Assembly: GCF_006335125.1 (NCBI RefSeq)
Contig: NZ_VDMO01000001.1
Location: forward strand, 62,001-126,000
Direction of reading: 5' to 3'
Length of the DNA: 64,000 nucleotides
Source of the DNA: Deinococcus radiopugnans ATCC 19172
GTDB taxonomy: Bacteria > Deinococcota > Deinococci > Deinococcales > Deinococcaceae
Below are positions 53,670 through 62,554 of this stretch, one piece after another. Below the pieces are notes generated by a model, which did not search any database, was not told the origin of the DNA, and saw only the letters and a list, made by a program, of their open reading frames with translations. Every line of letters starts with the position of its first letter. The first letter of the stretch is position 1. The position numbers were made by a program, and so were the translations under genes.

Positions 53670-54443
53670 GTGCCGGGCGTGCCGCTGGCGCTGAGCGCAC
53701 TGCTGGTGGTTTTTCTGGTGCTGCCGGTGCTGGCGCTGCTGCTGCGCGGCCTGAACGCGCAGTTTCTGCCCACGTTGCTGGGGCCGGTGGTGCTGGACGC
53801 CCTGCGCATCAGCTTGCTGACCACCAGCTGCACGATGGTGCTGACCGTGCTGCTGGGCACGCCGGTGGCGTGGTTGCTGGCCCGGTACGATTTTCCCGGC
53901 AAGACGGCGCTGGACACGCTGCTGGACCTGCCCATCGTGCTGCCGCCGGTGGTGGCGGGCGTGGGGCTGCTGCTGGCCTTTGGGCGCAGCGGCCTGCTGG
54001 GGGCGCCGCTGGAGCTGGCGGGCATCAGCGTGGCGTTCTCGCCGGCGGCGGTGGTTCTGGCGCAGCTGTTCGTGGCGGCTCCCTTTTACCTGCGGACCGC
54101 CAAGGCCGGCTTCATGGCGGTGGACCGCGACGTGGAAGACGCCGCCCGCACCGACGGGGCGGACCGCTGGACCGTCTTCCGCTACATCACCTGGCCGCTG
54201 GCCTCCGCGTTCCTGCTGGAGGGTCTGGTCCTGACCTGGGCGCGGGCGCTGGGCGAATTCGGGGCCACCATTCTGTTTGCCGGCTCCCTGCAGGGCCGCA
54301 CGCGCACCATTACCCTGGCGATCTATTCGGCCCTGGAATCCGACCTGGCCCCGGCGCTGGTGCTGTCGGCGGTGATGGTGCTGGTGGCGTTCACGGTGCT
54401 GGCCGTGGTGCGGCGGCTAGGCAGCCTGCACACCCCCCGCTGA
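53670..54443 (+). CDS. modB: Molybdate ABC transporter permease ModB; start uncertain
   Basis: 257 residues from GTG 53670. Five to six helices; the ModB core has 'LLDLPIVLPPVVAGVGLLLA' and the EAA loop 'VEDAARTDGADRWTVFRYIT'. The best ribosome site nearby (AGGGAGACCC) precedes an ATG at 53518 that is in another frame and stops at about 53604, while the modB frame is open from 53547 without ATG. A lost or added base upstream, or a sequencing error, is likely. No modC ATPase follows; a dispersed repeat comes next. Confidence 0.85.
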   Translation: MPGVPLALSALLVVFLVLPVLALLLRGLNAQFLPTLLGPVVLDALRISLLTTSCTMVLTVLLGTPVAWLLARYDFPGKTALDTLLDLPIVLPPVVAGVGLLLAFGRSGLLGAPLELAGISVAFSPAAVVLAQLFVAAPFYLRTAKAGFMAVDRDVEDAARTDGADRWTVFRYITWPLASAFLLEGLVLTWARALGEFGATILFAGSLQGRTRTITLAIYSALESDLAPALVLSAVMVLVAFTVLAVVRRLGSLHTPR

Positions 54444-54577
54444 GCCGGGAAGACCGGCCCACCCCGCGCGGCTCTCCGGACGCCGCAGCAAAGGCCTTCA
54501 ATCGGGACGCCGCAAAGCAACGCCGGACGCCCAACCACGCGTCCCGGTAGGCACGGTGGACCGGTGTTCTGCCACTG

Positions 54578-54752
54578 ATACGGACTCCGATTGAAAGGTG
54601 TTGGAAACACCTGGAAATCCGAGGGGGAGGAGCAGCGTCCTCATGGGCGTCTGTCCGCGACGATAGCGAGAAAGAGAAAAACATCCCTCCGGACGTGGAG
54701 TGTAGGAACCGGGAGAGCGCCGGTTCCTACACGAAACAAACGGAATCCGTAT
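54578..54752. repeat. Dispersed MITE-like structured repeat, copy 2
   Basis: 175 bp bounded by ATACGGACTCCG and CGGAATCCGTAT. It contains AGGTGTT-GGA-AACACCT and a 13-bp perfect hairpin GTGTAGGAACCGG/CCGGTTCCTACAC (54700-54732). Opposite in orientation to copy 1 and about 39 bp longer in the middle. It separates the end of modB from the end of cstR. Confidence 0.8.
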
Positions 54753-54782
54753 GACCGACGGCCGACACGATGAGCAGCGGAA

Positions 54783-55064
54783 TCAGCGCCGCAGCAACTT
54801 CACCGCCCGCACCACGTCCTGCGGCGTGATCGGCTCGCCGGGATGCGCGCGGCAACCCGAGGCGTACTGCTCCAGAATCTGCTCGCCGGCGGCGTCCAGG
54901 GCGCTGCGCACGCCGCTCAGCTGAATCAGGATGTCGTGACAGTCCCGCGCCTCCTCGATCATGCGCTGAAGGCCGCGCACCTGACCCTCAATGCGGCGCA
55001 GTCTCTTCAGAACTTTCTCGTCGGTCTCGGTCAGCGGGGCCGGGGAAGATGGGGCAGTGGTCAT
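54783..55064 (-). CDS. cstR: CsoR/RcnR family regulator, CstR-like persulfide sensor
   Basis: 93 residues, all-helical DUF156 fold ('LRRIEGQVRGLQRMIEEARD'). Two Cys, C42 and C71, occupy the CsoR ligand positions, but the intervening His of copper sensors is replaced by Tyr 67, as expected for CstR-type sulfur sensors rather than copper sensors. Genes on both sides encode rhodaneses and a persulfide-dioxygenase-like protein. It overlaps the thioredoxin-like gene by 4 bp. It should repress at the palindrome 56333-56351. Confidence 0.85.
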   Translation of the reverse strand: MTTAPSSPAPLTETDEKVLKRLRRIEGQVRGLQRMIEEARDCHDILIQLSGVRSALDAAGEQILEQYASGCRAHPGEPITPQDVVRAVKLLRR

Positions 55065-55843
55065 GGCGCTCCTTTGGCAAGGTCAAGCAGATGGCGAAGC
55101 TGGGCGCCGCTGAGCGGACCCAGATGACGTGCCACCACGCGGCCGGTGGCGCTGACCGCCAGGGTGGTGGGAAAGCCGGTGATGCCCAGCGGGGCACTGA
55201 GGTCCTGGCCCTGCACCCACGTCTGCACCTCAAGAGTGTTGGTGTTCAGGAAAGTCTCCACCGTCGCGGCCGATTCTCCGACATTGACCAGCAGGACATT
55301 CGCCCCCTGGGCCTGCCGGGCCGCCAGCAGCGGCAGCTCCGAGCGGCACGGCCCGCACCAGGTGGCCCAGAAGTTAACGACACCGCCGGTGGGCACCGGG
55401 GCCGCCGGCTGAAGCCCCAGCGCGGTCAGCCGGGGCAGCGGGGTGCGGGGCAGGACGGTCTGCAGCTCCTGCGGGGCAGGCCGGAGCAGCCCGGGCAGGG
55501 CCGCGGCGACCACGGTCAGGGCCAGCGCACGCGCCAGCCCGGCGGGGAAGCGGCGCCGCGGCCACCACAGCGTCGTCAATCCCGCCACCATTCCAGGCCC
55601 CCACGCCCAGCCGCCCCGGCGAAGGTCCACGAGGTCCAGGACGTTTTCCAGCAGCGGTCGGCCGCCGTCCAGGCCCGGCAGCGCCGCCCACACCCGCGCC
55701 ACCAGCAGCGTGACCAGCAGGGCGCGTTCCACGTGGGCAAAACGGGCCAGGGTGAGCCACGTCACCGCCCCCAGCACCAGCGTCAGGCTCGGCCAGCTCA
55801 GGTGCAGCGGCCCCAGGCCCAGGCCGTCCAGACCGAGGGTCAT
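55061..55843 (-). CDS. Membrane protein with C-terminal TlpA-like thioredoxin domain
   Basis: 260 residues. The N-terminal half has about four membrane helices with an Arg-rich loop ('[20 protein letters not shown]', '[18 protein letters not shown]'), as in Lgt-like modules. The C-terminal half is a TlpA/ResA thioredoxin fold: '[20 protein letters not shown]' (WCGPC near 165) and '[14 protein letters not shown]' with the cis-Pro. It probably reduces disulfides or persulfides on the outer side of the membrane. Middle gene of the rhodanese-thioredoxin-cstR operon. Confidence 0.82.
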   Translation of the reverse strand: MTLGLDGLGLGPLHLSWPSLTLVLGAVTWLTLARFAHVERALLVTLLVARVWAALPGLDGGRPLLENVLDLVDLRRGGWAWGPGMVAGLTTLWWPRRRFPAGLARALALTVVAAALPGLLRPAPQELQTVLPRTPLPRLTALGLQPAAPVPTGGVVNFWATWCGPCRSELPLLAARQAQGANVLLVNVGESAATVETFLNTNTLEVQTWVQGQDLSAPLGITGFPTTLAVSATGRVVARHLGPLSGAQLRHLLDLAKGAP

Positions 55844-55868
55844 GGCCCCACCTCGGCGGTCCCCAAGG

Positions 55869-56252
55869 TCACCGGGTCACCGGATATCCGGCGGCGGCCC
55901 AGTCGTTCATGCCGCCGCCCACGTTCCGGACGTCCCTGTTTGCTTTTTTCAGGATGACGGTGGCCTGGGCGCTGCGGTTGCCGCTGCGGCAGATAACGTA
56001 GACCGGGCGGTCACCCGGCACCTCGTCGGCGCGGGCTTCCACCTGGTCAAGGGGCAGGTTGATGGCGCTGGCAATGTGTCCTTCCGCAAATTCGGCCGGC
56101 GTCCGGACATCCAGCAGGTACGCGCCGCCGTCCACAGCAGTCTTCAAGTCGTTGACCGTGACAGTGGAGAAACTGCTGGCGTGCGGCGCACAGGCCACGA
56201 GCATCAGGGCGCCGGTGAGTGGAAACAGGATCTGGAGCTTCTGGCGGGTCAT
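55869..56252 (-). CDS. Rhodanese-domain lipoprotein
   Basis: 127 residues. Lipobox LVAC with Cys at 21, so it is anchored outside the membrane. One rhodanese domain: '[20 protein letters not shown]' and the active loop '[17 protein letters not shown]' with the catalytic Cys. It transfers sulfane sulfur. First gene of the minus-strand operon, with a leader of about 70 nt from the facing promoter pair. Confidence 0.9.
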   Translation of the reverse strand: MTRQKLQILFPLTGALMLVACAPHASSFSTVTVNDLKTAVDGGAYLLDVRTPAEFAEGHIASAINLPLDQVEARADEVPGDRPVYVICRSGNRSAQATVILKKANRDVRNVGGGMNDWAAAGYPVTR

Positions 56253-56325
56253 GGGTCTGGGATTCTCCTGTCAAAGCGGGGCGGATGGGCAGCAATCGCA
56301 CGAGTTGACCTTTCCGGTCACTTTG

Positions 56326-56358
56326 TTGACAGTATACCCCCCGGGGGTTTAAGGTCAA
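56326..56358. promoter_or_regulatory. Facing promoters sharing one CstR-type operator
   Basis: Plus strand: TTGACA (56326-56331), 17-bp spacer, TTAAGG (56349-56354). Minus strand: TTGACC (56358-56353), 16-bp spacer, TATACT (56336-56331). The common spacer is the palindrome TATACCCCC-C-GGGGGTTTA (56333-56351), the form bound by CsoR/CstR proteins. One bound tetramer would close both promoters. Confidence 0.75.
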
Positions 56359-56399
56359 GACGTTGGCGCTCTGCCCCACCCCTGCCCAGGAGGTTGAAG

Positions 56400-57785
56400 A
56401 TGTATTTCAAACGTTTTTATGACACCGATCTGGCCCAGGCTTCGTACATGCTGGGCTGCCAGAAAACCGGCGAATGCCTGGTCATTGATCCCGTGCGCGA
56501 CATTGCCCTGTACCTGAACGAGGCTGAGGCTCAGAAGCTGCGAATCACCCACGTCACCGAGACCCATATCCACGCCGACTACCTGAGCGGCAGCCGCGAG
56601 CTGGCCCACGCCACGGGCGCAGCGCTGTATCTGTCGGACGAGGGAAATATCGACTGGAAGTACGGATTTGGGGGCATCAAGGTCTATGGCGGCAGCACCT
56701 TCATGGTGGGCCACCTGCAAATCGAGGTGAGGCATACCCCCGGCCATACCCCCGAGAGCATCTCCTTGCTGGTCACGGACACCCCGCGTGGCGATCAGCC
56801 CATCATGATCTTTACCGGCGACTTCGTGTTTGTGGGTGACATTGGCCGCCCCGACCTGCTGGACGAGGCGGCGGGCGGCGTGGACACCCGTTTTGAAGGC
56901 GCGCGGCAGATGTTTGCCAGCCTGAAGAATCAGTTTCTGACGCTGCCGGACTTTGTGCAGGTCTGGCCCGCCCACGGCTCGGGCAGTGCCTGCGGCAAGG
57001 CCCTGGGCGCGGTGCCCAGCACGACCGTCGGCTACGAGCGGGCGCTGGCGTGGTGGGCGGGCTACGTTCAGCGCGGTGACGAGCAGGGCTTTACCGATGA
57101 GCTGCTGGGCGGCCAGCCCGACGCTCCGCTGTATTACGGCCGCATGAAAACGCAGAACAAGGCCGGCCCCGCGTTGCTGGGCGAGGTGCCAGCGCTGCAC
57201 AAGCTGAGGCCGGCCGACGTTCTGGCCCGCCTGCAGACCGGCACACGCCTGATCGACACCCGCGTCCGGGGGGAGCATCACGCCGCCGCGCCGCAACACA
57301 GCATCCACCTGCCCGACGGCAACACGCTGGAAACCTGGGCCGGCTGGCTGCTGGAGCCGCAGCGCGACTACGTGCTGATCGCTCCGGCTGGGCGGGCCGA
57401 GGCCATCCGCCGCCGCCTGTGGATGGTGGGCGTGGACCACGTGGTGGGCTTCGTCGAGGAAGTGGCCGGCCTCCAGACCCAGGACGCTCGGCCCTTCCCG
57501 GCCTCGGAGTGGCCCAGGCACCAGGGCGCGCTGATTCTGGACGTTCGCAACAAGACCGAACATCAAGACGGCGCGATTCCCGGCAGCGTGCAGCTGCACG
57601 CGGGCCGCCTGCCGTGGAAGCTGGGTGAGCTGCCCCGCGATCAGGACATCGTGGTGCACTGCCAGAGCGGGGCCCGCAGCGCCGCTGCCGCGAGCCTGCT
57701 GCGCGCCGAGGGCTTCAACGTCACCGAGCTGGAGGGCGGCTACGAGGCTTGGGCAAAGGCCCGGACCGACTCGCCACCCGCCTGA
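56400..57785 (+). CDS. Persulfide dioxygenase-rhodanese fusion, CstB-like
   Basis: 461 residues; AGGAGGTTGAAG precedes the ATG. Residues 1-250 are a metallo-beta-lactamase fold of the ETHE1/CstB type, with iron ligands in '[18 protein letters not shown]', '[14 protein letters not shown]' and '[18 protein letters not shown]'. Residues of about 265-350 are a degenerate rhodanese without the Cys ('[15 protein letters not shown]'). The C-terminal rhodanese has '[15 protein letters not shown]' with the Cys near 422. It should oxidise persulfides to sulfite and transfer the sulfur. First gene of the plus-strand operon. Confidence 0.9.
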   Translation: MYFKRFYDTDLAQASYMLGCQKTGECLVIDPVRDIALYLNEAEAQKLRITHVTETHIHADYLSGSRELAHATGAALYLSDEGNIDWKYGFGGIKVYGGSTFMVGHLQIEVRHTPGHTPESISLLVTDTPRGDQPIMIFTGDFVFVGDIGRPDLLDEAAGGVDTRFEGARQMFASLKNQFLTLPDFVQVWPAHGSGSACGKALGAVPSTTVGYERALAWWAGYVQRGDEQGFTDELLGGQPDAPLYYGRMKTQNKAGPALLGEVPALHKLRPADVLARLQTGTRLIDTRVRGEHHAAAPQHSIHLPDGNTLETWAGWLLEPQRDYVLIAPAGRAEAIRRRLWMVGVDHVVGFVEEVAGLQTQDARPFPASEWPRHQGALILDVRNKTEHQDGAIPGSVQLHAGRLPWKLGELPRDQDIVVHCQSGARSAAAASLLRAEGFNVTELEGGYEAWAKARTDSPPA

Positions 57786-57824
57786 CCCTCACCGCCTCCC
57801 TCTCCTGTTCCAAAAGGCTGACCC

Positions 57825-58172
57825 ATGTTCGGATTCCTCAAAAAATGGCTGGGGGGCGCATCCGGCCCCGCCTCCCTCTCGCCGCAGGACGCCCAGGCGC
57901 TGGCAACATCTGGCGCGGTCATTCTGGATGTCCGCAGCGCCGCCGAGCGCAGGGCCGCCTTTATTCCCGGCAGCACCCACATCCCGCTGGACGAACTGCA
58001 GACGAAGCTGGCCCAGTTGCCCCGGCAGAAGACCATCATCTGCCAGTGTGCCAGCGGCAGGCGCAGCGCTCTGGCTACCCGCCTGCTGAGCGCTGCCGGA
58101 CTGGACGCCCGCAACCTGCGCGGCGGCATCGCCGCCTGGCAGGGTGCGGGCCTGCCGACCAAATCGAAGTAG
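57825..58172 (+). CDS. Single-domain rhodanese
   Basis: 115 residues. A short N-terminal amphipathic stretch 'MFGFLKKWLGGASGP' may hold it to the membrane, then 'AVILDVRSAAERRAAFIPGS' and the active loop 'TIICQCASGRRSALATRLLS' with two Cys, the second one catalytic. It lies 39 bp after the persulfide dioxygenase and probably passes sulfur between partners in the cytoplasm. Confidence 0.9.
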   Translation: MFGFLKKWLGGASGPASLSPQDAQALATSGAVILDVRSAAERRAAFIPGSTHIPLDELQTKLAQLPRQKTIICQCASGRRSALATRLLSAAGLDARNLRGGIAAWQGAGLPTKSK

Positions 58173-58277
58173 TGCCTCTGCGGCACATTCAGCTCCGAAA
58201 CGCCCAAGTCCATCCGTCTCCAGAGCAGTCAGGTCGTCCAGCGGCCTGAGCGGCCCACCGCAAAAGGAGAACCACCC

Positions 58278-58595
58278 GTGAGCTATCAGGATATTTTTAC
58301 CGCCGAGGTGGCCACCCGCGTCCGCGAGGGCGCTTACCTGTACGACGTGCGTGAAACAGACGAGTACGTGCAGGGCCACATCCCCGGAGCCATCAGCCTG
58401 CCGCTCTCGCAACTGGCCGGCCGCGAGAACGAGATTCAGACCCCCGCCATCATCGTGTGTCTGAGCGGAGGCCGTAGCGCGCAGGCCGCCAGGCATCTGG
58501 CCGCGCAGGGCAAACAGGACGTCATGAACCTGAACGGCGGCACCATGGGCTGGATCAGTGAGGGCCGCGAGGTCACGCAGGGCCCCCACCCTTGA
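58278..58595 (+). CDS. Single-domain rhodanese
   Basis: 105 residues from GTG 58278, with AAAGGAG upstream. 'AYLYDVRETDEYVQGHIPGA' and 'AIIVCLSGGRSAQAARHLAA' with the catalytic Cys near 61. It differs from the preceding rhodanese in its loop (CLSGGRS against CASGRRS), so the two likely have different partners. It overlaps the transporter start by 4 bp. Confidence 0.9.
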   Translation: MSYQDIFTAEVATRVREGAYLYDVRETDEYVQGHIPGAISLPLSQLAGRENEIQTPAIIVCLSGGRSAQAARHLAAQGKQDVMNLNGGTMGWISEGREVTQGPHP

Positions 58596-59389
58596 CGCTG
58601 CCCCTGATCGGCGCGGCGCTGATCGGACTGGCGCTGGGCCTGCTGGGCTCGGGCGGCAGCATCCTGACCGTGCCGGTGCTGGTCTATCTGGTGGGCGAAC
58701 CGGACAAACTCGCCATCGCCGAAAGCCTGGCCATCGTGGGCGCGATCAGCGTGTTCGGAGCGCTGCGCTTCACCCTGAAGGGACAGGTGGAGTGGCGCCG
58801 GGTGGTGATGTTCGGGCTGCCCGGCGTGCTGGGAACAGCCATCGGCGCCGCCCTGAGCCGCGGGCTGCCGGGCAGCGTGCAGCTCACGATCTTCGCCGTG
58901 GTGATGCTGCTGGCCGCCGTCATGATGTTTCGCCCACCGGCCCGCGCGGCGGCCGCCAGCGGGCGCCGCCCGGCGCTGCTGACCGCCCTGGACGGTCTGG
59001 GCGTGGGCATGCTGACCGGGCTGGTGGGCGTGGGCGGCGGCTTTCTGATTCTTCCCGCGCTGGTCTTGCTGGGCGGCCTGCCCATGGGCATGGCGGTGGG
59101 CACCAGTCTGGCGATCATCACGCTGAACAGCTTCACGGGCTTCTACCGGCACGCCCAGCTGCTGCGCGGCACCCCGGACCACCTGAACTGGCCCTTGATC
59201 CTGACCTTCGCGGCCATCGGCGTCGCGGGCAGTCTCGTGGGCGCACGCCTCGGCGGCCGGGTCTCGAATGTCCGGCTCCGGCGCAGCTTCGCGGGCTTTC
59301 TGGTGGTCATGGGGGTGTTTGTGCTGGGCAGCAATCTTCCCAGGGTCATGCACCCCGTCACACAGGCGCAGGTGACGCAGCCGCCCTAA
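58592..59389 (+). CDS. TauE/SafE (TSUP) family membrane transporter
   Basis: 265 residues from TTG 58592, overlapping the rhodanese stop. Eight hydrophobic segments in two repeats, each with a Gly-rich turn: '[20 protein letters not shown]' and '[20 protein letters not shown]'. The family moves sulfite, sulfur-containing anions or related species; after a persulfide dioxygenase it most likely exports sulfite or thiosulfate. A weak hairpin (59409-59432) follows. Confidence 0.9.
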   Translation: MTLPLIGAALIGLALGLLGSGGSILTVPVLVYLVGEPDKLAIAESLAIVGAISVFGALRFTLKGQVEWRRVVMFGLPGVLGTAIGAALSRGLPGSVQLTIFAVVMLLAAVMMFRPPARAAAASGRRPALLTALDGLGVGMLTGLVGVGGGFLILPALVLLGGLPMGMAVGTSLAIITLNSFTGFYRHAQLLRGTPDHLNWPLILTFAAIGVAGSLVGARLGGRVSNVRLRRSFAGFLVVMGVFVLGSNLPRVMHPVTQAQVTQPP

Positions 59390-59565
59390 CGGCAGTCCAG
59401 GAGTTCTTCCCCTTACCGTGAAGGTGAAGGGGCATTGAACGTGTGGGGCGGGGCACACCACCCCCAGCTCTGGTGGGGCGACTCGGAAAGGCCCGAGGGC
59501 CGCCCGCAGTCCGGTGCGGCGCCAGCGCCGAAGCACCGCCAGATGACAACTTTATTCGGGCAGCA

Positions 59566-59595
59566 TTGACTTTTCCTTCATTTTCGCCCTACCAT
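59566..59595 (+). promoter_or_regulatory. Promoter for the pyrimidine-degradation operon
   Basis: TTGACT (59566-59571), 18-bp spacer that is T-rich, TACCAT (59590-59595). The leader is about 118 nt. The remaining part of the 330-bp gap 59390-59719 shows no gene. Confidence 0.55.
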
Positions 59596-59719
59596 ACGCC
59601 CACGCGGTTAATCGTCTCCGGTGAGGGTCTGGACCGCTGCCCAGTGGCCTCGACGCGGCCCGGGCGGTGGCCGGTTTCCATGTCTTCACTTCAGGACGCA
59701 CGCAGGACCGGAGGACGCC

Positions 59720-61114
59720 TTGACAGACCATGCGCTGGGAGACGACGCCCTATCCGAACGGAACCATTCGCCCGACACCCACGACCGGTATGACCCCCGC
59801 TTCGCCCCCACCCACCCTCCGCTGAGCGCCCACGAGGCCACGGTGGAGGCGCATCGCTGCCTGTACTGCTACGACGCGCCGTGCATTCAGGCCTGCCCCA
59901 CCCACATCGACATTCCCACCTTTATTCGCAAGATCGCCACCGACAATCTGCGCGGCAGCGCCCGCACCATTCTGGAGGCCAACTTCCTGGGCGGCACCTG
60001 CGCCCGCGTCTGCCCCGTCGAGGAACTGTGCGAGGGCGCCTGCGTGCTAAACGCCGAGGACAAGCCCATCGCCATCGGGCGGCTGCAACGCCACGCCGTG
60101 GATCACGTTCAGCAGCGCGGCGTGCCGCTGTTCCAGCCTGGGCCGCCCACCGGCCGCCGCGTCGCCGTGGTCGGCAGCGGCCCGGCGGGCCTGAGCGTCA
60201 GCGCCGAGCTGGCCAAACTGGGCCACGCCGTCACGCTGCTGGAAAAACGCGAGCTGGGCGGCGGCCTGAGCACCTACGGCATCATCGTCCTGCGCGAGCC
60301 GGTCGAGGTCTCGCTGCGCGAGGTGGAGGCCGTGCGGGCGCTGGGCGTGACGGTGGAAACCGGGCACGAACTGACCGGCAAGGCTGGGCTGGACACGCTG
60401 CTGTCGGAGTACGACGCCGTGTTCCTGGGCCTGGGCCTGGGCGCGGTGCCGGCCATGGGCATTCCCGGCGAGGAACACCTGATCGACGGCCTGCAGTACA
60501 TCGAGGACAGCAAATTGCATCCTGAACGGCTGCCTCACTCGGCAAATGTCGTGGTGATCGGGGCGGGCAACACCGCCATCGACGCCGCCACGATTGCCCG
60601 GCGGCGCGGCGCGGACGTGACCATGCTGTACCGCCGCACCGAAGCGGAGATGACCGCCTACCGCCACGAGTACGAGTTCGCGCTCTCGGAGGGCATTGGG
60701 TACCGTTTCCTGACCCAGCCGGTGCGGGTGGTCTCAGAAGACGGAAAAGTGAAGGGCGTGGAGTGCGTAAAAATGGTGCTGGGCGTCCCGGACACCGGGG
60801 GGCGGCCCACGCCCAGACCCCTGCCCGGCAGTGAATTTGTGGTGCCCGGCGACGCCGTGATCAAGGCCATCGGCCAGGAGAAACCCGCGCTGGCCCACGA
60901 ACTGGGGCTGGATGTTTCTGGCGGCTATATCGTCGTCAACCCCAAGATGCAGACCAGCCTGCCGCGCGTGTACGCCGGGGGCGACTGCGTCAGGGTGCGC
61001 GGCACCGCCAGCACGGTGATGGCGGTGCAGGACGGCAAGTACGCCGCCGCCGCCATTCACGGGCAGCTCTTGCAACACGCCGAATCCCACCCCCAGGAGG
61101 CCGCCCATGGCTGA
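59720..61114 (+). CDS. preT: NAD-dependent dihydropyrimidine dehydrogenase subunit PreT
   Basis: 464 residues from TTG 59720, set by GGAGGACGCC. N-terminal Fe-S domain with Cys groups 'HRCLYCYDAPCIQACPTHID' and 'GGTCARVCPVEELCEGACVL', then FAD-binding 'VAVVGSGPAGLSVSAELAKL' near 150 and NAD-binding 'VVVIGAGNTAIDAATIARRR' near 275. It passes electrons between NADH and PreA for reduction of uracil or thymine. Overlaps preA by 8 bp. Confidence 0.93.
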   Translation: MTDHALGDDALSERNHSPDTHDRYDPRFAPTHPPLSAHEATVEAHRCLYCYDAPCIQACPTHIDIPTFIRKIATDNLRGSARTILEANFLGGTCARVCPVEELCEGACVLNAEDKPIAIGRLQRHAVDHVQQRGVPLFQPGPPTGRRVAVVGSGPAGLSVSAELAKLGHAVTLLEKRELGGGLSTYGIIVLREPVEVSLREVEAVRALGVTVETGHELTGKAGLDTLLSEYDAVFLGLGLGAVPAMGIPGEEHLIDGLQYIEDSKLHPERLPHSANVVVIGAGNTAIDAATIARRRGADVTMLYRRTEAEMTAYRHEYEFALSEGIGYRFLTQPVRVVSEDGKVKGVECVKMVLGVPDTGGRPTPRPLPGSEFVVPGDAVIKAIGQEKPALAHELGLDVSGGYIVVNPKMQTSLPRVYAGGDCVRVRGTASTVMAVQDGKYAAAAIHGQLLQHAESHPQEAAHG

Positions 61115-62486
61115 TCTCTCGGTCAATTTTGCCGGCATCCGCGCGCCCAACCCCTTCTGGCTGGCCTCCGCACCGCCCACCAACAGCGGGGCGCAGATTC
61201 ACCGCGCTTTCGAGCACGGCTGGGGCGGAGCCGTGTGGAAGACCATTGGCGCGCCGGTGCTGAACATCAGCAACCGCTACGCGGGCCTGAGCATCGCCGG
61301 GCAGCGGCTGCTGGCCATCAACAACGTCGAGCTGATCAGCGACCGCCCGCTGGACGTGAACCTGCGCGAGATCGCCGAGATCAAGCGGCTGTGGCCGGAC
61401 CGGGCCGTGATCGTCTCGGCGATGGTGGACGCCAGCCCCGAAGCGTGGCGCGAGATCGTGATGATGATCGAGGACACCGGGGCGGACGGCATCGAACTGA
61501 ATTACGGCTGTCCCCAGGGCATGAGCGAGCGCGGCATGGGCGCGGCGGTGGGTCAGGTGCCGGAGATGTGCGAGCTGAACACGCACTGGGTCACGTCGGT
61601 GACGAGGCTGCCGGTGATCGTCAAGCTGACGCCCAACGTCACGCGCATCACCGAACCGGCCCACGCCGCCATCGCGGGCGGGGCCAACGCGCTGAGCCTG
61701 ATCAACACCATCAATTCGGTAATGAGCGTGGATCTCGACACCCTGCAGATCACGCCCAACATCGGCGGGCGCGGCACCCACGGCGGTTACGCGGGGCCGG
61801 CGGTCAAGCCGATTGCCCTGAACATGCTCACCGAACTGCTGACCGACCCTCAGGTGCTGAGAAGCGGCGTCCCGGTGTGTGGGATGGGCGGGATCGTCAC
61901 ATGGAAGGACGCCGCCGAGTTCCTGCTGCTGGGCGCGGGGGCCGTGCAGGTGTGCACCGCTGCCATGCACTACGGCTACCGCATCGTGGAGGACATGATC
62001 GACGGCCTGTCCAACTGGATGGACGACAAGGGCTTTGCCACCATTGCCGACGTTTCGGGCCGGGCGCTGCCGCAGGTCAGCACCTTTGGCGAGCTGGACC
62101 TGGGCTATCAGGCGGTGGCGCGGATTGACCCGGACAAGTGCATCCAGTGCAACCTGTGCTACGTGGCCTGCAACGACACGGCGCACCAGTGCATCGATCT
62201 GGTGGCCGGAAACGGGGTGAGGGTTGATCCCGGCTACGACGTGCGGGTCAACGGCAAGGCGGTGGCCGACACCCGCCCGACGCCCGTCGTGCGCGAGCCG
62301 GACTGCGTGGGCTGCGCGCTGTGCGCCAACGTCTGCCCGGTGGACGGCTGCATCACGATGGTCAGCGTGCCGGGCACCCAGCAGAGCGTCAGCTGGGACG
62401 CCCTGACGGCCCAGCGACCCGAGATCGCCTCCAGCTGGGACGCCATGATGGCCTACCGCGCGGAGCAGGGCATCGAAATCCATTGA
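61107..62486 (+). CDS. preA: NAD-dependent dihydropyrimidine dehydrogenase subunit PreA
   Basis: 459 residues. TIM-barrel dihydroorotate-dehydrogenase-like domain with FMN ('PFWLASAPPTNSGAQIHRAF', 'DGIELNYGCPQGMSERGMGA', the active Cys in the latter, 'VKLTPNVTRITEPAHAAI'). C-terminal ferredoxin part with two 4Fe-4S motifs, 'CIQCNLCYVAC' and 'CVGCALCANVCP'. It reduces uracil or thymine to the dihydro form. CCAGGAGGCCGCCC before the ATG. Confidence 0.93.
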   Translation: MADLSVNFAGIRAPNPFWLASAPPTNSGAQIHRAFEHGWGGAVWKTIGAPVLNISNRYAGLSIAGQRLLAINNVELISDRPLDVNLREIAEIKRLWPDRAVIVSAMVDASPEAWREIVMMIEDTGADGIELNYGCPQGMSERGMGAAVGQVPEMCELNTHWVTSVTRLPVIVKLTPNVTRITEPAHAAIAGGANALSLINTINSVMSVDLDTLQITPNIGGRGTHGGYAGPAVKPIALNMLTELLTDPQVLRSGVPVCGMGGIVTWKDAAEFLLLGAGAVQVCTAAMHYGYRIVEDMIDGLSNWMDDKGFATIADVSGRALPQVSTFGELDLGYQAVARIDPDKCIQCNLCYVACNDTAHQCIDLVAGNGVRVDPGYDVRVNGKAVADTRPTPVVREPDCVGCALCANVCPVDGCITMVSVPGTQQSVSWDALTAQRPEIASSWDAMMAYRAEQGIEIH

Positions 62487-62554
62487 CAAGAACCGATTTG
62501 ACAAGGCGTTGAGTGAGGCCAGACCCCCTGACCGCCGCCTGTGAGGACGCAACT

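Noticed and set aside
54783..55064. Copper sensor CsoR
   Set aside because: The His ligand position is Tyr and the neighbours are sulfur genes, not copper exporters.
59409..59432. Terminator after the TSUP gene (CCCCTT...AAGGGG)
   Set aside because: The stem is bulged and has no U-tract; kept only as a weak remark.
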